A DNA stretch of 64,000 nt from Trichomonas vaginalis G3 (taxonomy: Eukaryota > Parabasalia > Trichomonadida > Trichomonadidae): NCBI RefSeq assembly GCF_026262505.1, contig NC_067207.1:23838082-23902081 (forward strand), written 5' to 3'. This document shows positions 21,124-32,564 of the stretch, in pieces; the first letter of the stretch is position 1; every line of letters starts with the position of its first letter. The notes beneath the pieces were generated by a model. That model was not told the DNA's origin, made no database searches, and saw nothing but the letters and a program-made list of their open reading frames with translations. The translations under genes were made by a program, and so were the position numbers.

Positions 21124-21627
21124 TTAAAAAGGTGAATCAAAATTTTCAAAGTCTGGATTTTGCATAGATTCGAAGCCATCAAATAAATCTTCAAGGTCTA
21201 GACCTAATTCTACATCAAAGATACTTCCTTCAGCAGTTGAGGAATCGACTTCATTAGGATGAAAAGTTGTCCGAATATCTGTTTCTGTAGTAGTCTCAAT
21301 ATCAGGGAATTTAGCGAGGATCTGTTGTAATCTATTTCTAATCATCCACCAACTTTTCTTAGGTAACACAGCCTTAAGTGCCTTTGGTTGATGAATTCCT
21401 TCTTTCAATTTATTTAGGATTATTAAGTCTTCTTCTAACGAAAATACATTAACTATACCTTTCCAATATTCATTTGTTTTTTCTTTGACCTTACGCTCTT
21501 TTATGTGTGTCACGGAAGCGATAGTTTTCGTACTATGACCAAGTTTAAAAAGGCTTAAGACTGTTTCAAGCATTTCTTTACTGATAAATTCTTTTTTCGA
21601 TGTCCTCAGTGTCCTGTTTCGCCTCAT
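21124..21627 (-). CDS. Myb-like (SANT-type) small DNA-binding protein
   Basis: This 167-aa protein has a basic N-terminus (MRRNRTLRTSKK), a helix-turn-helix-like part at about 14-55, and one Myb/SANT-type repeat at about 61-104: FSLEEDLIILNKLKEG...LPKKSWWMIRNRLQQIL. The C-terminal 45 residues are acidic and rich in D, E and F, like an activation tail. It is probably a transcription factor. Single- and double-repeat Myb proteins are abundant in Trichomonas. The start is the ATG at 21627, supported by an initiator 4 nt upstream. An in-frame TTG one codon earlier is not used. Confidence 0.65.
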   Translation of the reverse strand: MRRNRTLRTSKKEFISKEMLETVLSLFKLGHSTKTIASVTHIKERKVKEKTNEYWKGIVNVFSLEEDLIILNKLKEGIHQPKALKAVLPKKSWWMIRNRLQQILAKFPDIETTTETDIRTTFHPNEVDSSTAEGSIFDVELGLDLEDLFDGFESMQNPDFENFDSPF

Positions 21628-21631
21628 CAAA

Positions 21632-21637
21632 AAATGA
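21632..21637 (-). promoter_or_regulatory. initiator (Inr) of Myb-like gene
   Basis: TCATTT on the minus strand, giving an 8-nt leader before the ATG at 21627. It fits the trichomonad Inr. Confidence 0.5.
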
Positions 21638-22616
21638 ACAGTTGAGAGGATTCAATATAGTCTCAATCGGTATAAAAATTGTGAACAAACTAACGTTAAT
21701 CATTTGTTTTATCTTAATAGATATTGTTAGATATGCAATGTTGTCCAAATAAAAATTATAAAATATTTGACAACATTAAATGTCAATATTATCAGAAATT
21801 TGATTTAAAGTGTTAAATTAGAGAAAACGAATATATTTAACTTTTAGACAAAAAATTTGCTCCCTACAAAAATTTCTGAAAAATCACACTTTGAATTCAG
21901 AAAAAATGATTTTCCAAATTATTATTTGCAATTGAGAGGAGATTAAAATTTTTAACTCAAAAATCTAAATATATTTTTCAAGTATTATTTTCAAAACATT
22001 TAAAAGATTAAAGTTTTGCGTTCATTAAACGCATTATCACAATATATAACAAATAATAATATCATTATTATTTAGAAATATTCTATGGTAAAATGTTAAA
22101 AATACATTCATTCATCAATTATTCTGTTTTTTCATGCAATTATTCTTAAGGAGTAATGAAACAAGTTTTTTTCAAATTTGTAAATTTTTTATTTTGAAGA
22201 ATATTAAATGGGATGATCATATTATTACGCAATAGTATGATTCGAATCCTCTTTTAATAACATTGTAATAATCCTTATTGCTATTGATTATAAATATTGA
22301 TTTGAACAATCTATTAATTTTTAATGCCATTCTATTAAATAAATCAGTTGAGTATTAGTTGGTGGATCTCACAATGATTTGTTTTATGATAACAAGCTGT
22401 TTTGATCTAATTGCCGTTGAAATAAACATGGATTTAAATTTCAGGACAAGTTTTGAAAGATCATATAGAAAAGCTCATCGGGCAAAAAAAAAAGTACCGA
22501 ATAAATTATATATTTATTAAAATAATATTATGTAGACAAGCTATAATTGCAAGGAGGTTTTTTGCGACTTTGTAAAATATTTTTCCATCTTTGAATTTTG
22601 GAAAAGAGTAGGGGTA
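21638..22616. other. intergenic, AT-rich
   Basis: About 980 bp with no gene or clear repeat before the 1.17-kb element. Confidence 0.5.
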
Positions 22617-22755
22617 ATTTTAGCTAAAAGTGACACGCCTGTAAAAAGTGACACACCCGTGAAGGGTGTGATTACCGATCGGTAATTTCGACAGTTTAGA
22701 ATTTAAAATTTTTTATGGAACTGTTGCGAGTTTCATAAAGAATTTAAGGAATATA

Positions 22756-22880
22756 AGCAAAGATTTGAATCAAAATCTTAGACCTAAGCCGCTCGATTCG
22801 CTCGCGGCTTCCGCGAATTACAGATCAGCAAAGATTTGAATCAAAATCTTCGAACTAAGCCGATCGCTTCGCTCGCGGCT
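22756..22880. repeat. duplicated 71-bp unit with GC-rich hairpin
   Basis: Two copies start at 22756 and 22827. Both contain AGATTTGAATCAAAATCTT (a stem), then AAGCCG...CGGCTT with a central GATTCGCTCG or CTTCGCTCG. The GC-rich stems stand out in AT-rich DNA. Confidence 0.7.
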
Positions 22881-23130
22881 TTCTTTATTATTTTAAATTT
22901 GCATATTTCCATCAAAAGTTCATAAGGTAAAAAATTTCGTTTATATTATATTGCAAAATAAAATCTTCATTATCAAAATAATATTAAATAATAATATAAT
23001 ATAATTTATAAACAACTATTATTTAATAAAGTTTAATTGCCATTTATAAAAATTTATGAATAAAAACTTGATATAAAATAACATTTTTATTTTTACTAAG
23101 AAAAAAAAAGGTTTTTGATAATAAATTTAA

Positions 23131-23602
23131 TTTATTTCGAAAAAGTAGCAATAATCGTAAAAGGGTATTGATAGGCTTGCTAAAGTAACTAATTTTAGCT
23201 GTCAAATACTTTTGTATTTTGAAGTAAATTAGTATAAATTTGTTTTTACTTTTATTTCGAAAAAGTAGCAATAATCGTAAAAGGGTATTGATAGGCTTGC
23301 TAAAGTAACTAATTTTAGCTGTCAAATACTTTTGTATTTTGAAGTAAATTAGTATAAATTTGTTTTTACTTTTATTTCGAAAAAGTAGCAATAATCGTAA
23401 AAGGGTATTGATAGGCTTGCTAAAGTAACTAATTTTAGCTGTCAAATACTTTTGTATTTTGAAGTAAATTAGTATAAATTTGTTTTTACTTTTATTTCGA
23501 AAAAGTAGCAATAATCGTAAAAGGGTATTGATAGGCTTGCTAAAGTAACTAATTTTAGCTGTCAAATACTTTTGTATTTTGAAGTAAATTAGTATAAATT
23601 TG
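23131..23602. repeat. tandem repeat, 120-bp period, four copies
   Basis: Identical units begin with TTTATTTCGAAAAAGTAGCA at 23131, 23251, 23371 and 23491; the last is slightly short. The copies show no differences by eye. The period is a multiple of three, so a repetitive minus-strand frame runs through it, but its F/K/L/I composition and lack of any context argue that it is not a gene. Confidence 0.93.
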
Positions 23603-23847
23603 ATATTATTTTAACTCCCTTTGAAAACCTCAATTTTCCATACAGAGGGAACGGGAATAGCATCCAATATTCCCTGAGAATGGTTGCGCATTCTCAGTTC
23701 CCTCTATATTTCGAACGAAGCTCTCATCGGTCTTTTTTTTAATACTAAACGTTTTTTTTCCCTGTCACTTTTAGCTAAAATTTGGTTTTGCCTTTTGGAA
23801 AAATACTCATTCAAAATTGTAAACTCTTTCAATCTCATATACCTTAA

Positions 23848-24888
23848 GGGTGCACCCGTATGTACGTTTATTTGAGAGGAGGAGGATTACCCTCTCAATT
23901 TTGAGGGATTCGTTAGTTTATTTTCTCGATGAATATGCAATAAAATTTGATTTTTACCTTATCAACATACTTCATATAATATACACATGTTCATGTAAAA
24001 ACTTTTTTCCAAAATCCTCATGAATTAAGGGATTTTTGAATTTGAAGAATTTTTTTCGAATTTTTTCGAAAAAAAAATATTTTCAGAACAGCCTTAACGG
24101 CTAAGATTTAGGAACAATGTTAAGTATCAAAAAGAAAGGAGGTCTGATATAGACAACATATATCGTTGAAGGTTGAAAAAATCTCTAATATTTGAGCCCA
24201 AAATTTCAAATTTTAATTTTTTGAAAAAAGAGGCCACCCGTATGTACGTTTATTTGAGAGGAGGAGGATTATATTTTTGAAAGGGTGAAACATTATGAAT
24301 ATGTTAATTATATAATAATATGTATTATTATAAAAAAGAAGAAATAAAGCACGTTAAAATTTTTCTTTCTTGATTTTTTACAAAATCTACTTAGAATTAT
24401 GCAAAATATGACTAAATAATTATAAATTTCAAGTTAAATTTTAATTTTGATAAATAATTTAAATTTCAAAATGTCAAGTTCAGTTCGACTATGTATGTAG
24501 TAATTCCTCAATAAAGTGCCAAAACCCTATTAAAATATATGAACATTTTCAACATTTTAATGTTTTTATTTAAAAATTTGATGGAATATGAGCTTCAAAC
24601 AATTATTATGTAAATAAAAATAATTAAATATATGTATTTATTCGTATTACAACCGTAGTAAGTCGATTCTTCCTTTCTTCTACTGAGGTTTGAATTTGAT
24701 TTCGAATTGTAAAGAGATTCAAAGGGAAAATACTAGCGGATAAAAACTACCTCCATGAAAGGGTCATAATGGAGTCAAGTTGTATTTTTTGATATTTTTT
24801 GCTTTTCGAGCCTAAATAGGTAGCCAAGATAATGCCTAAAAATAAGGTTCTAAATTCTGAAGTTTACATGATCCTCTCGTGTGTACCC
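23848..24888 (+). mobile_element. TTAA-flanked element family 1, copy A (1041 bp)
   Basis: TTAA at 23844-23847 and 24889-24892 bound a 1041-bp element starting GGGTGCACCCGTATG and ending GTGTACCC. A subterminal segment (ACCCGTATGTACGTTTATTT...) is repeated internally near 24236. Copy B at 28948-29988 has exactly the same length in opposite orientation and differs at only a few positions where I compared them. The TTAA duplication and GGG start fit a piggyBac-type non-autonomous element. No transposase is encoded. Confidence 0.9.
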
Positions 24889-24892
24889 TTAA

Positions 24893-25793
24893 AATTAATT
24901 ATTTTCCATCTCCCTAAATTGGAGCTGGATTGAATTTCTAAATAAATTAATATAACAAGTAAACAGTCCTAAAACACTAAAAATCAAAATCAACAAATCA
25001 TTGTGAACAAATCATAATCAAATATTTATAATTTTTATTAGCATAGTTGTATAATATTAATCTATTCATTTAAATTAACCTGTCGTGCTCAGATTTTAAT
25101 CAATCTGAAATTTTCAGAAGAAGGTGCCAAATCTTACACATTAGTCGGAATTTTTATGATGTTTTATAGAAACCGAGTTTCAGCGTAAAGTGAAGAATTC
25201 TTTTGAATTTTGAAATTTAAAAATTGTTCAGGTATGAAAAAAATGTTGATATATCATTTGAACCTCAACCACATATTGAATTTACCCTTCACAAATGATA
25301 TTTTTTTGCCCACATGACTTTTTCTTTAATGAATTGAAGAAATTCAATTGAATATCTAATATTTTTATGAATTAATGCCAACCCAATATTCCAATAATTA
25401 CAGAATTATATGAAAGTTTCTTGTTTAATAAGAAATTGGAAAATAAATTCCACATTCAAAATTTGAAAACAACGTTGTTCTGACACTTTCAATTATTTTC
25501 ATCAGTTTAGATAAATTATTTTCTTCAAAAACAGAGTCCTAAAAATTTAACCATATGAGAGAATAGTACTTCCAACAATAATGCAAGCAATTTAATTGAT
25601 TTTCAATAATTTCAAATTTAATTTATGATAATTGAATGGCCTTGAAGATAGACCAAATTGCCTGCATTAATGTCAAGTTAATTTTCTTTAAAATGTGGAA
25701 CAAATATTATATTTTTTTTAGATTTTTGAAAAAAATATCTTAAAAGATTTTTTATTAATAATTAAAATGTGATTTATACGTTTCAAGATTTAT
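24893..25793. other. intergenic, AT-rich
   Basis: No gene is seen in these 900 bp. Confidence 0.5.
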
Positions 25794-26660
25794 TTACATG
25801 TTAGAATATGGATTGGTATTTGGATTTGAATAATATGGATTTCTTTGCACAAGTTCTGGGTTACTTGACTGGTCCATTGGTGGTTGCATAGGAGGAATCA
25901 TTCCACCTTGTGATCCATAAGGCGATCCTTGTTGAGGAGGATAACCCATTCCGTCATTACTGCTATAGGGAGATGAATTTGGTGCAGGATATATTGGCTG
26001 AACACCTGGGCTTGGATATTGTGGTTGTGGATAACCAGAAGGAGGAGTTGGGTAAGATGGTGGTGGTGGAACGGGTCCATTCATTCCCTGGTTGCCGTAA
26101 GAGTAAGGAGGAGGCATCTGTGGGTTCATTCCTTGGCTTCCATATGGTGGCATCATTTGTCCGCCGTATGGATTTTGACCTTGGTTATATCCAGGTCCGT
26201 ATGGTGGGTATTGAGGCTGCATTCCTGGTTGTGGAACATATGCTGGTGGCATTTGAGCAGCTGGTGGTGTTAATCTGCAAGTAAATCTTAGTTTACATAA
26301 AATCTTTGATTGAATTTCTGCATGGGGGATGTCCATTGTATTAACAGCATCTTCCCCTGTGCGAAGACTCTCAACTTTTATGCGGCCACGGCCAATTGGA
26401 CGCATCTCTTTACCATTTGGAGATAAAAATGCAACAGTAACGAGCAAATATGCAGGGCCACTCTTTGGACGAGGAATTATGTTGTTAACTTGCGAATTGA
26501 ACACAGTTAGAACGTTAAATGGAACACATGCTGTGGATTGAGGTTGTCCGTTGACAAATGAAAATACAACCCATACAGTAGTTCCTTGAACAACAAACTC
26601 CGGTGAGAAATCCGCATTCATAACATAGGCTGAGAAGCCACACGGATAATTAATATTCAT
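25794..26660 (-). CDS. C2-like beta-sandwich protein with proline/glutamine/tyrosine-rich tail
   Basis: This is a 288-aa protein. Residues 1-130 have the alternating strand pattern of a C2-like sandwich (VWVVFSFVNGQPQSTACVPFNV; AYLLVTVAFLSPNGKEMRPIGRGRIKVESL). Residues 133-288 are low-complexity P/Q/G/Y/N with repeated YPP, PPYG and GSQG units, like tails of annexin- and synexin-type or vesicle-linked adaptor proteins. A membrane-binding adaptor is a plausible role. Calcium-binding aspartates are not evident, so it may bind protein or lipid without calcium. The start is the ATG at 26660; an in-frame GTG upstream belongs to a GTGTCAATTTTT motif. Confidence 0.65.
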   Translation of the reverse strand: MNINYPCGFSAYVMNADFSPEFVVQGTTVWVVFSFVNGQPQSTACVPFNVLTVFNSQVNNIIPRPKSGPAYLLVTVAFLSPNGKEMRPIGRGRIKVESLRTGEDAVNTMDIPHAEIQSKILCKLRFTCRLTPPAAQMPPAYVPQPGMQPQYPPYGPGYNQGQNPYGGQMMPPYGSQGMNPQMPPPYSYGNQGMNGPVPPPPSYPTPPSGYPQPQYPSPGVQPIYPAPNSSPYSSNDGMGYPPQQGSPYGSQGGMIPPMQPPMDQSSNPELVQRNPYYSNPNTNPYSNM

Positions 26661-26776
26661 CAATTTCCGATGAAAAATTGACACAATTCTGAAGTATCTG
26701 AAATAAATTTGAAAAAATTTTTGTAAAATTTTTCTATGAATCAGCTTACTTGTTTAATTTTAATAGGCCGATTTTA

Positions 26777-26786
26777 AAAAGTGACA
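26777..26786 (-). promoter_or_regulatory. TGTCACTTTT motif upstream of C2-like gene
   Basis: TGTCACTTTT on the minus strand contains an Inr-compatible TCACTT. It lies about 117 nt upstream of the ATG, further than usual, so its role is uncertain. Confidence 0.3.
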
Positions 26787-27317
26787 TGATTTTTTTAATT
26801 TGATCAATAAAATTACACCCAATCAAGAAAAATTATCCTGCATATATCAAGAAACTATAATCAATAACATTACTTTGAAGTATCTATGGCTCAATAATCA
26901 TTCCTAGCATTTTAAAATATGACTTTGCATTCATACTTGATTCATGCTAAAGCGGAAAGAAAAAGAATTGTATTAATAGTCATCACAACATACACATAGG
27001 ATTCCTATGATATGTAAAGTGAAACATTCATAAAAAACTTTATTTATCTTTATATCTTTGTATAAATGAATGTAGAGATTCAAACTATTTATCATACAAT
27101 TTAAAAGGTGTAAAATATCTTAAAATACAACATATCTTCTTCTTTGTTAGAGAAATTTAAAAATAAATTTTAATTTTTGTAATTGAAACCTATTAAATTT
27201 AAGATAAACTATTTAGAACAATTTAAAAACAACCTGTCAAAGGAATACATGATTAAAATTTAATATACGTAATAAAATACAAAACACAAGACAAAAAACA
27301 ACCAAATGAACATGGAA
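26787..27317. other. intergenic, AT-rich
   Basis: No gene or repeat found between the C2-like and kinase genes. Confidence 0.45.
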
Positions 27318-28214
27318 TTAGAACTTAAGAAGTGTCATGACTTTCTTAGGACCAACCTTAGGTTTGATTGGGAGCTTATTATTAACCATTGCGGTTTTAG
27401 TATAAGCTCTTGTAAAACTGAGTGCATTATCAACTTCATTAAGTACCTCGAATATTGATGATCTTTGTTCTGGGTTCTTTGCTAGCATCATTTTCACTAA
27501 TTTGATTGTTGCGTAAGGAGTACATGGAGGGATATATGGATCAGCTGAAATTATACCCTTAGCTATCTGCTTATCCGTTCCATTCCATGGGAATTGACCA
27601 AAGATCATTGAATAGAAGCAAACTCCAAGTGCCCAAACATCAACCTTCAATGGATCATAAGGCTGACCGACTAAAACTTCAGGAGCCATGTATTCGAGGG
27701 TACCACATACAGTGGTTCTTAAATTTTCTTGTGTTTGAACAATCTCATAACATAAACCAAAGTCAATTAAGATTGGCGTTTGGTTGGGCGATATCATTAT
27801 GTTTGTCAGTTTAATATCACGATGTGCAATGTTTTTGCTGTGAAGATATGATAAAGAAACCGCCAATGATTGGAGCCATTTTAAGGCAGATTGCCAAACA
27901 AGGGGACCTTCATCAAGTATTTTATCATGTAAAGTACCGAATGGGTAAAAAGGCATCACCATAACGATGTAATTTTCAAAATATAACACTTCTTTGACTT
28001 CAACTATACCTGAATGCTTTATATTTTGAACAACGCGCAATTCTTGTTCGAGACGACCAAATAAATTGAGTTTAGTAATTTCTTTCCTGTCGAAAATTTT
28101 GCAGGCGTAAAGTTCATTATCTTTTTCATTTAATGCAAGTACTATGCTGCAGGATGTGCCTTTGTTCAAAAAATCTTGGACTAAATATGAGTTGAATCGC
28201 TTTGGAAAGTCCAT
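27318..28214 (-). CDS. Ser/Thr protein kinase (CAMK/ULK-like)
   Basis: This 298-aa protein is essentially one kinase domain: glycine loop LNKGTSCSIVL (about 16-26), catalytic lysine K39 in ACKIF, HRDIKLTN with D133, DFG at 151-153, APE at 177-179, and subdomain IX DVWALGVCFYSMIFGQFPW. All catalytic residues are kept, so it should be active. HRDIK and the DVWALG form place it with Ser/Thr kinases of the CAMK/NEK/ULK breadth, a type greatly expanded in trichomonads. A short basic tail (KPKVGPKKVMTLLKF) ends the protein. An initiator 10 nt upstream supports the start. Confidence 0.9.
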   Translation of the reverse strand: MDFPKRFNSYLVQDFLNKGTSCSIVLALNEKDNELYACKIFDRKEITKLNLFGRLEQELRVVQNIKHSGIVEVKEVLYFENYIVMVMPFYPFGTLHDKILDEGPLVWQSALKWLQSLAVSLSYLHSKNIAHRDIKLTNIMISPNQTPILIDFGLCYEIVQTQENLRTTVCGTLEYMAPEVLVGQPYDPLKVDVWALGVCFYSMIFGQFPWNGTDKQIAKGIISADPYIPPCTPYATIKLVKMMLAKNPEQRSSIFEVLNEVDNALSFTRAYTKTAMVNNKLPIKPKVGPKKVMTLLKF

Positions 28215-28220
28215 GATTGT

Positions 28221-28226
28221 TAATGA
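28221..28226 (-). promoter_or_regulatory. initiator (Inr) of kinase gene
   Basis: TCATTA on the minus strand, giving a 10-nt leader to the ATG at 28214. It is a textbook trichomonad Inr position. Confidence 0.6.
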
Positions 28227-28943
28227 TAAAATTTTTCATTGAATATTTTTTTCATTGATTCATTATGTATGTATACATATATATCTAAATATCAATAACG
28301 ATCTTATTGTGAGAATTGAATGTGCTATATAGAATTTAAAAAACGGTTATGATATGGAAATAAATCAAATTTCATATATGGCGTCAATTAAGCAATTAAA
28401 TTTACAATAGCATAATCTCACAATTTTCAATTTGAAAAATGACATACAAAATTGTTGGATGATATTTTTTCTAAATTGAATCCTTTTAACAAACGTATTA
28501 AAATTTGATTAATTTTACTTTTGAGAAGTATTTTTCAAATTGATAATCTCGGCAGAATAGAATAAGATTCTGATGATTTCTCTTCATCGTTATATTCGAT
28601 AATGCATATCTTAGTTTAATAATACTATTTTCAGCTGCCTGTCTGAAATTTTTATCAAAAAACAATTCACATATTTACGTTGAAGTAAAATGGTACATAT
28701 AGACATTGACACAATCAACACATGACTCGATTTTAAGCTTAATTAAGGCTACAGTTAGAGTCGGACTGAAATTTCATTTCAACAACAATCGAAAAAGACT
28801 CAAAGGCATACATCGATGGAACAGATAAAATAATGTCTTTATATTTTGAAGATCAAAAAAGCCAATAAGACCAATCGATTGTTTTTTTTTTGGATTTTGA
28901 ATAAATGTGACAGGTTTACAAATTTAATTGAATTTGAATATAA
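28227..28943. other. intergenic, AT-rich
   Basis: No gene or repeat of note before TTAA element copy B. Confidence 0.45.
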
Positions 28944-28947
28944 TTAA

Positions 28948-29988
28948 GGGTGCACACGAGAGGATCATGTAAACTTCAGAATTTAGAACCTTATTTTTAG
29001 GCATTATCTTGGCTACCTATTTAGGCTCGAAAAGCAAAAAATATCAAAAAATACAACTTGACTCCATTATGACCCTTTCATGGAGGTAGTTTTTATCCGC
29101 TAGTATTTTCCCTTTGAATCTCTTTACAATTCGAAATCAAATTCAAACCTCAGTAGAAGAAAGGAAGAATCGACTTACTACGGTTGTAATACGAATAAAT
29201 ACATATATTTAATTATTTTTATTTACATAATAATTGTTTGAAGCTCATATTCCATCAAATTTTTAAATAAAAACATTAAAATGTTGAAAATGTTCATATA
29301 TTTTAATAGGGTTTTGGCACTTTATTGAGGAATTACTACATACATAGTCGAACTGAACTTGACATTTTGAAATTTAAATTATTTATCAAAATTAAAATTT
29401 AACTTGAAATTTATAATTATTTAGTCATATTTTGCATAATTCTAAGTAGATTTTGTAAAAAATCAAGAAAGAAAAATTTTAACGTGCTTTATTTCTTCTT
29501 TTTTATAATAATACATATTATTATATAATTAACATATTCATAATGTTTCACCCTTTCAAAAATATAATCCTCCTCCTCTCAAATAAACGTACATACGGGT
29601 GGCCTCTTTTTTCAAAAAATTAAAATTTGAAATTTTGGGCTCAAATATTAGAGATTTTTTCAACCTTCAACGATATATGTTGTCTATATCAGACCTCCTT
29701 TCTTTTTGATACTTAACATTGTTCCTAAATCTTAGCCGTTAAGGCTGTTCTGAAAATATTTTTTTTTCGAAAAAATTCGAAAAAAATTCTTCAAATTCAA
29801 AAATCCCTTAATTCCTGAGGATTTTGGAAAAAAGTTTTTACATGAACATGTGTATATTATATGAAGTATATTGATAAGGTAAAAATCAAATTTTATTGCA
29901 TATTCATCGAGAAAATAAACTAACGAATCCCTCAAAATTGAGAGGGTAATCCTCCTCCTCTCAAATAAACGTACATACGGGTGCACCC
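28948..29988 (-). mobile_element. TTAA-flanked element family 1, copy B (1041 bp, inverted)
   Basis: TTAA at 28944-28947 and 29989-29992. The ends are GGGTGCAC and GTGCACCC, a perfect 8-bp inverted pair in this copy. It is the reverse complement of copy A with few substitutions, so both are young. Confidence 0.9.
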
Positions 29989-29992
29989 TTAA

Positions 29993-32468
29993 GAGCTATG
30001 AACAACATCTTTCAAAATATTTCTAAAGATCGGAAAAAATAAAGACTTAAATAATTGACTAATATATTAATGATTTTTTCTTATAATGATGGTATATCAT
30101 TATAAAATAATTATAGTTCCTATTCTATGGTTGAGCTTGAGACTACTCTATTTGTCATTAGGGAAGTTTGGAAAATACTTAGTCTCCAATTTCCTCATTA
30201 TTTAGTAATTAAAACACTATTTTAGAACAATTAGGATAATCTTAATCAAGTATATTCATATTGGATGTTTATCCTGAATAATTTATAATTGATTGAATGA
30301 CACCTATTAAATATTATAATGAGTTTATTGTTGGATAAGAAATGAGATCTATTGAAATGTGAGTGATTTTATGTAAGATAAATATGGATATAATGTATGT
30401 TAATGATAACAATATATTATATTCTCCACATGCTCAAATAAAAGTTATTAAATTTAGAGATTTAATTGAAATAAAAATTATTGATATTTTATATGGTGTG
30501 ATCATATGTGTACATTTTGTAATAAAAACATACATTGTTTTAAAAAAATACATGAAAAACAAATATTTCAGATCAACATTTAGAAAATAAATAAAGTTTA
30601 TAAAGTATTTGGTGATCAAAAATTTTGTTAACAAAAGTATTGATTTAATAATCTTGAAATAAAGGTACATGCACGAGACTTCCCAACGATAGATTTTCAA
30701 ATAAATAGGATATTTAGAATCAGTAGGCTCCAAATATGAATAATATGATCTTATTTTGAAAAGTTATTAAGATAATAAAAAGATTTGTGAATTATATTTT
30801 AATTTCCCTAATTTTTATCAATTAATCATCAAATTATGATTTATATATCAAATGTAATTTCAAATAGAAGTAAAAATCAATATTCATATTCTGTATTTTA
30901 AATTGAAGTATTATTGGAGCTTTTGAATGTAACTATACCATTTCCAGCTTACATGAATATGATCCATTATGTAGTATCCAGTTTCTCAGCTAAATAAGAG
31001 ATTTGAATATTAACTTTTGAGGATTTGACTGAAAATAGTATAATGAAAATGAGTCATTACAGAAATATTTTATATTCAATAAACCATTTTTCGTAAATGA
31101 GAGTTCTTATCTTTTATCAAAAATCGCAAGAAGTCTCTTGAAAATCTTGGAGTTCCTTAAGAAACGATATTATTCAAGATGCATGTCGAGACAATTTAAT
31201 CAAATTAATCAGAAATCGAAGCAAAACCTCACATTTATTAATAATTTTAAGTAAGATTTAAAATTCAAGATTAGAATGTCTACTGAATGCTAACAAATAC
31301 GAATAAAATCTCATCTCTCGACTAGGATATTAATATGAAACAGGTTTTCGTTTAAATCTAATATAAAAATGAATAAAAACTCAACTTTTACACTTTTTAT
31401 TCAAGTATTTTACTAATATAGATCATGGTTTATCAATACTTAGTACTATCTTTTTTGAAACAAATGAGAATAAGGATGATATTTGTGATTTTAAATAATT
31501 TTTTAAGATTCGTCTTTAATTCATCACATTGTGAGATGTATAAAGCATTCCCATAACTCATTCTGCTTAATTGATCAATTCAAAATTCCAAAAAAAATTC
31601 AAAAATTCAAAAATGAAAATCAAAAATCTGATTTTTCTCTTGAAAAAATCAATTACAAAAAAAATTTGGAAAATAAAAGTATTGTATAATTAGCCAAATC
31701 GTCAAATTAACACGTTTTTACTCATAAAAAACACCTAATTTTTGATTTTGATATCATATTTGATAAAATGTCATTTAAGAGTTGATATAATGTCATCATT
31801 GTTGATGAAAATATTAATACTATAACAAAATTCTTATTTTAAGATAGTAAAATAATAACGTTTTTATTTCAACAACAACAAGTAAATAGATGAATGGATA
31901 CGTACTGTATTCGCATAAATGTAGTAACTATCATCTAGATTTGAGTTATGAATATTCCAATCAAAATGTATAAATTTGAAATCAGAAATATCCAAAGATT
32001 ATGTGAGGCACTGTACACTAATTATAGAGGTCATTTTAATACATAAGTAACTTATATAATAAAACCGATTTTTAATTTCTTATTGCAATGATTTCCTCAA
32101 ATCTTAGTAACTTTTTCTATATTCAAGTCATTTGAATATGTATCATAAGGTAAGTAAAAAACCAAAATTACGAGGAATTCTGTCGTTGCATTTTGGAGTT
32201 GCAAAATTTCGATTTTTAATGTGGGATTTTAGCATGTGTAATCTTGTTCTTATCTCAACGCGAGGGTATAGCTGCAGTATGATTTAAATTAAAGAAGTTG
32301 AACTTAAATTGAATAATACTGGAGAATAACTGACAATGCAACTAATTGTATATTACAAGATAGTTGCCAATTGGAGTAATAAATTATTCTGCATCAATCA
32401 TTTCTTTCGTTTCTGGCATGGCGAGCAGAAAGAAAGCGATCAGTAACCCTAGGAAAAAAGAAGAGGGG
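29993..32468. other. long intergenic region, AT-rich
   Basis: About 2.5 kb without a credible gene. The few short open frames (for example around 30363-30590) consist of I/K/N/F-rich sequence expected by chance in such DNA. I see no terminal repeats pairing across the region and no recognisable RNA gene. Confidence 0.5.
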
Positions 32469-32478
32469 TGTCACTTTT
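32469..32478 (+). promoter_or_regulatory. TGTCACTTTT motif upstream of HMG-box gene
   Basis: The motif contains TCACTT, compatible with the trichomonad Inr, 87 nt before the ATG. It is the same motif as in the TFIIIC gene promoter. The distance is longer than typical leaders. Confidence 0.35.
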
Positions 32479-32564
32479 CGTGAATGTACCTTTCTTGAAA
32501 TAAGTTCACGATTTAATGAAAACGTGACGAAATTTTTGAAAATAATATTTTTTTCTTACAACAT

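Larger units (their letters stand above)
22617..23783. mobile_element. 1.17-kb non-autonomous element with TTTTAGCTAAAAGTGACA ends
   Basis: The left end ATTTTAGCTAAAAGTGACA (22617-22635) is the reverse complement of 23764-23782 or so. Inside are GTGACA repeats and a GGTGTG motif near 22640-22680, a duplicated GC-rich hairpin unit (22756-22880), four 120-bp tandem repeats (23131-23602), and a short hairpin region (about 23640-23705, GGGAA.../TTCCC and GAGAATG.../CATTCTC). No coding capacity is evident. The inner part of the end repeat, AAAAGTGACA, equals that of the 12.3-kb foldback element, so the two may be mobilised by related machinery. Confidence 0.6.

Noticed and set aside
23044-23565. 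173-aa repetitive minus-strand reading frame over the 120-bp tandem repeats
   Set aside because: It is open only because the period is a multiple of three and copies are identical; the peptide is F/K/L/I-rich and there is no promoter or homologue. It lies inside a non-coding element.
25898-26541. Overlapping frames opposite the proline-rich tail gene (Trp- and Val-rich peptides)
   Set aside because: They are shadows of the repetitive proline/glutamine codons of the real gene.
30363-30733. Overlapping short reading frames in the 2.5-kb intergenic region
   Set aside because: I/K/N/Y-rich peptides on both strands with no start signal or recognisable feature; expected in AT-rich DNA.
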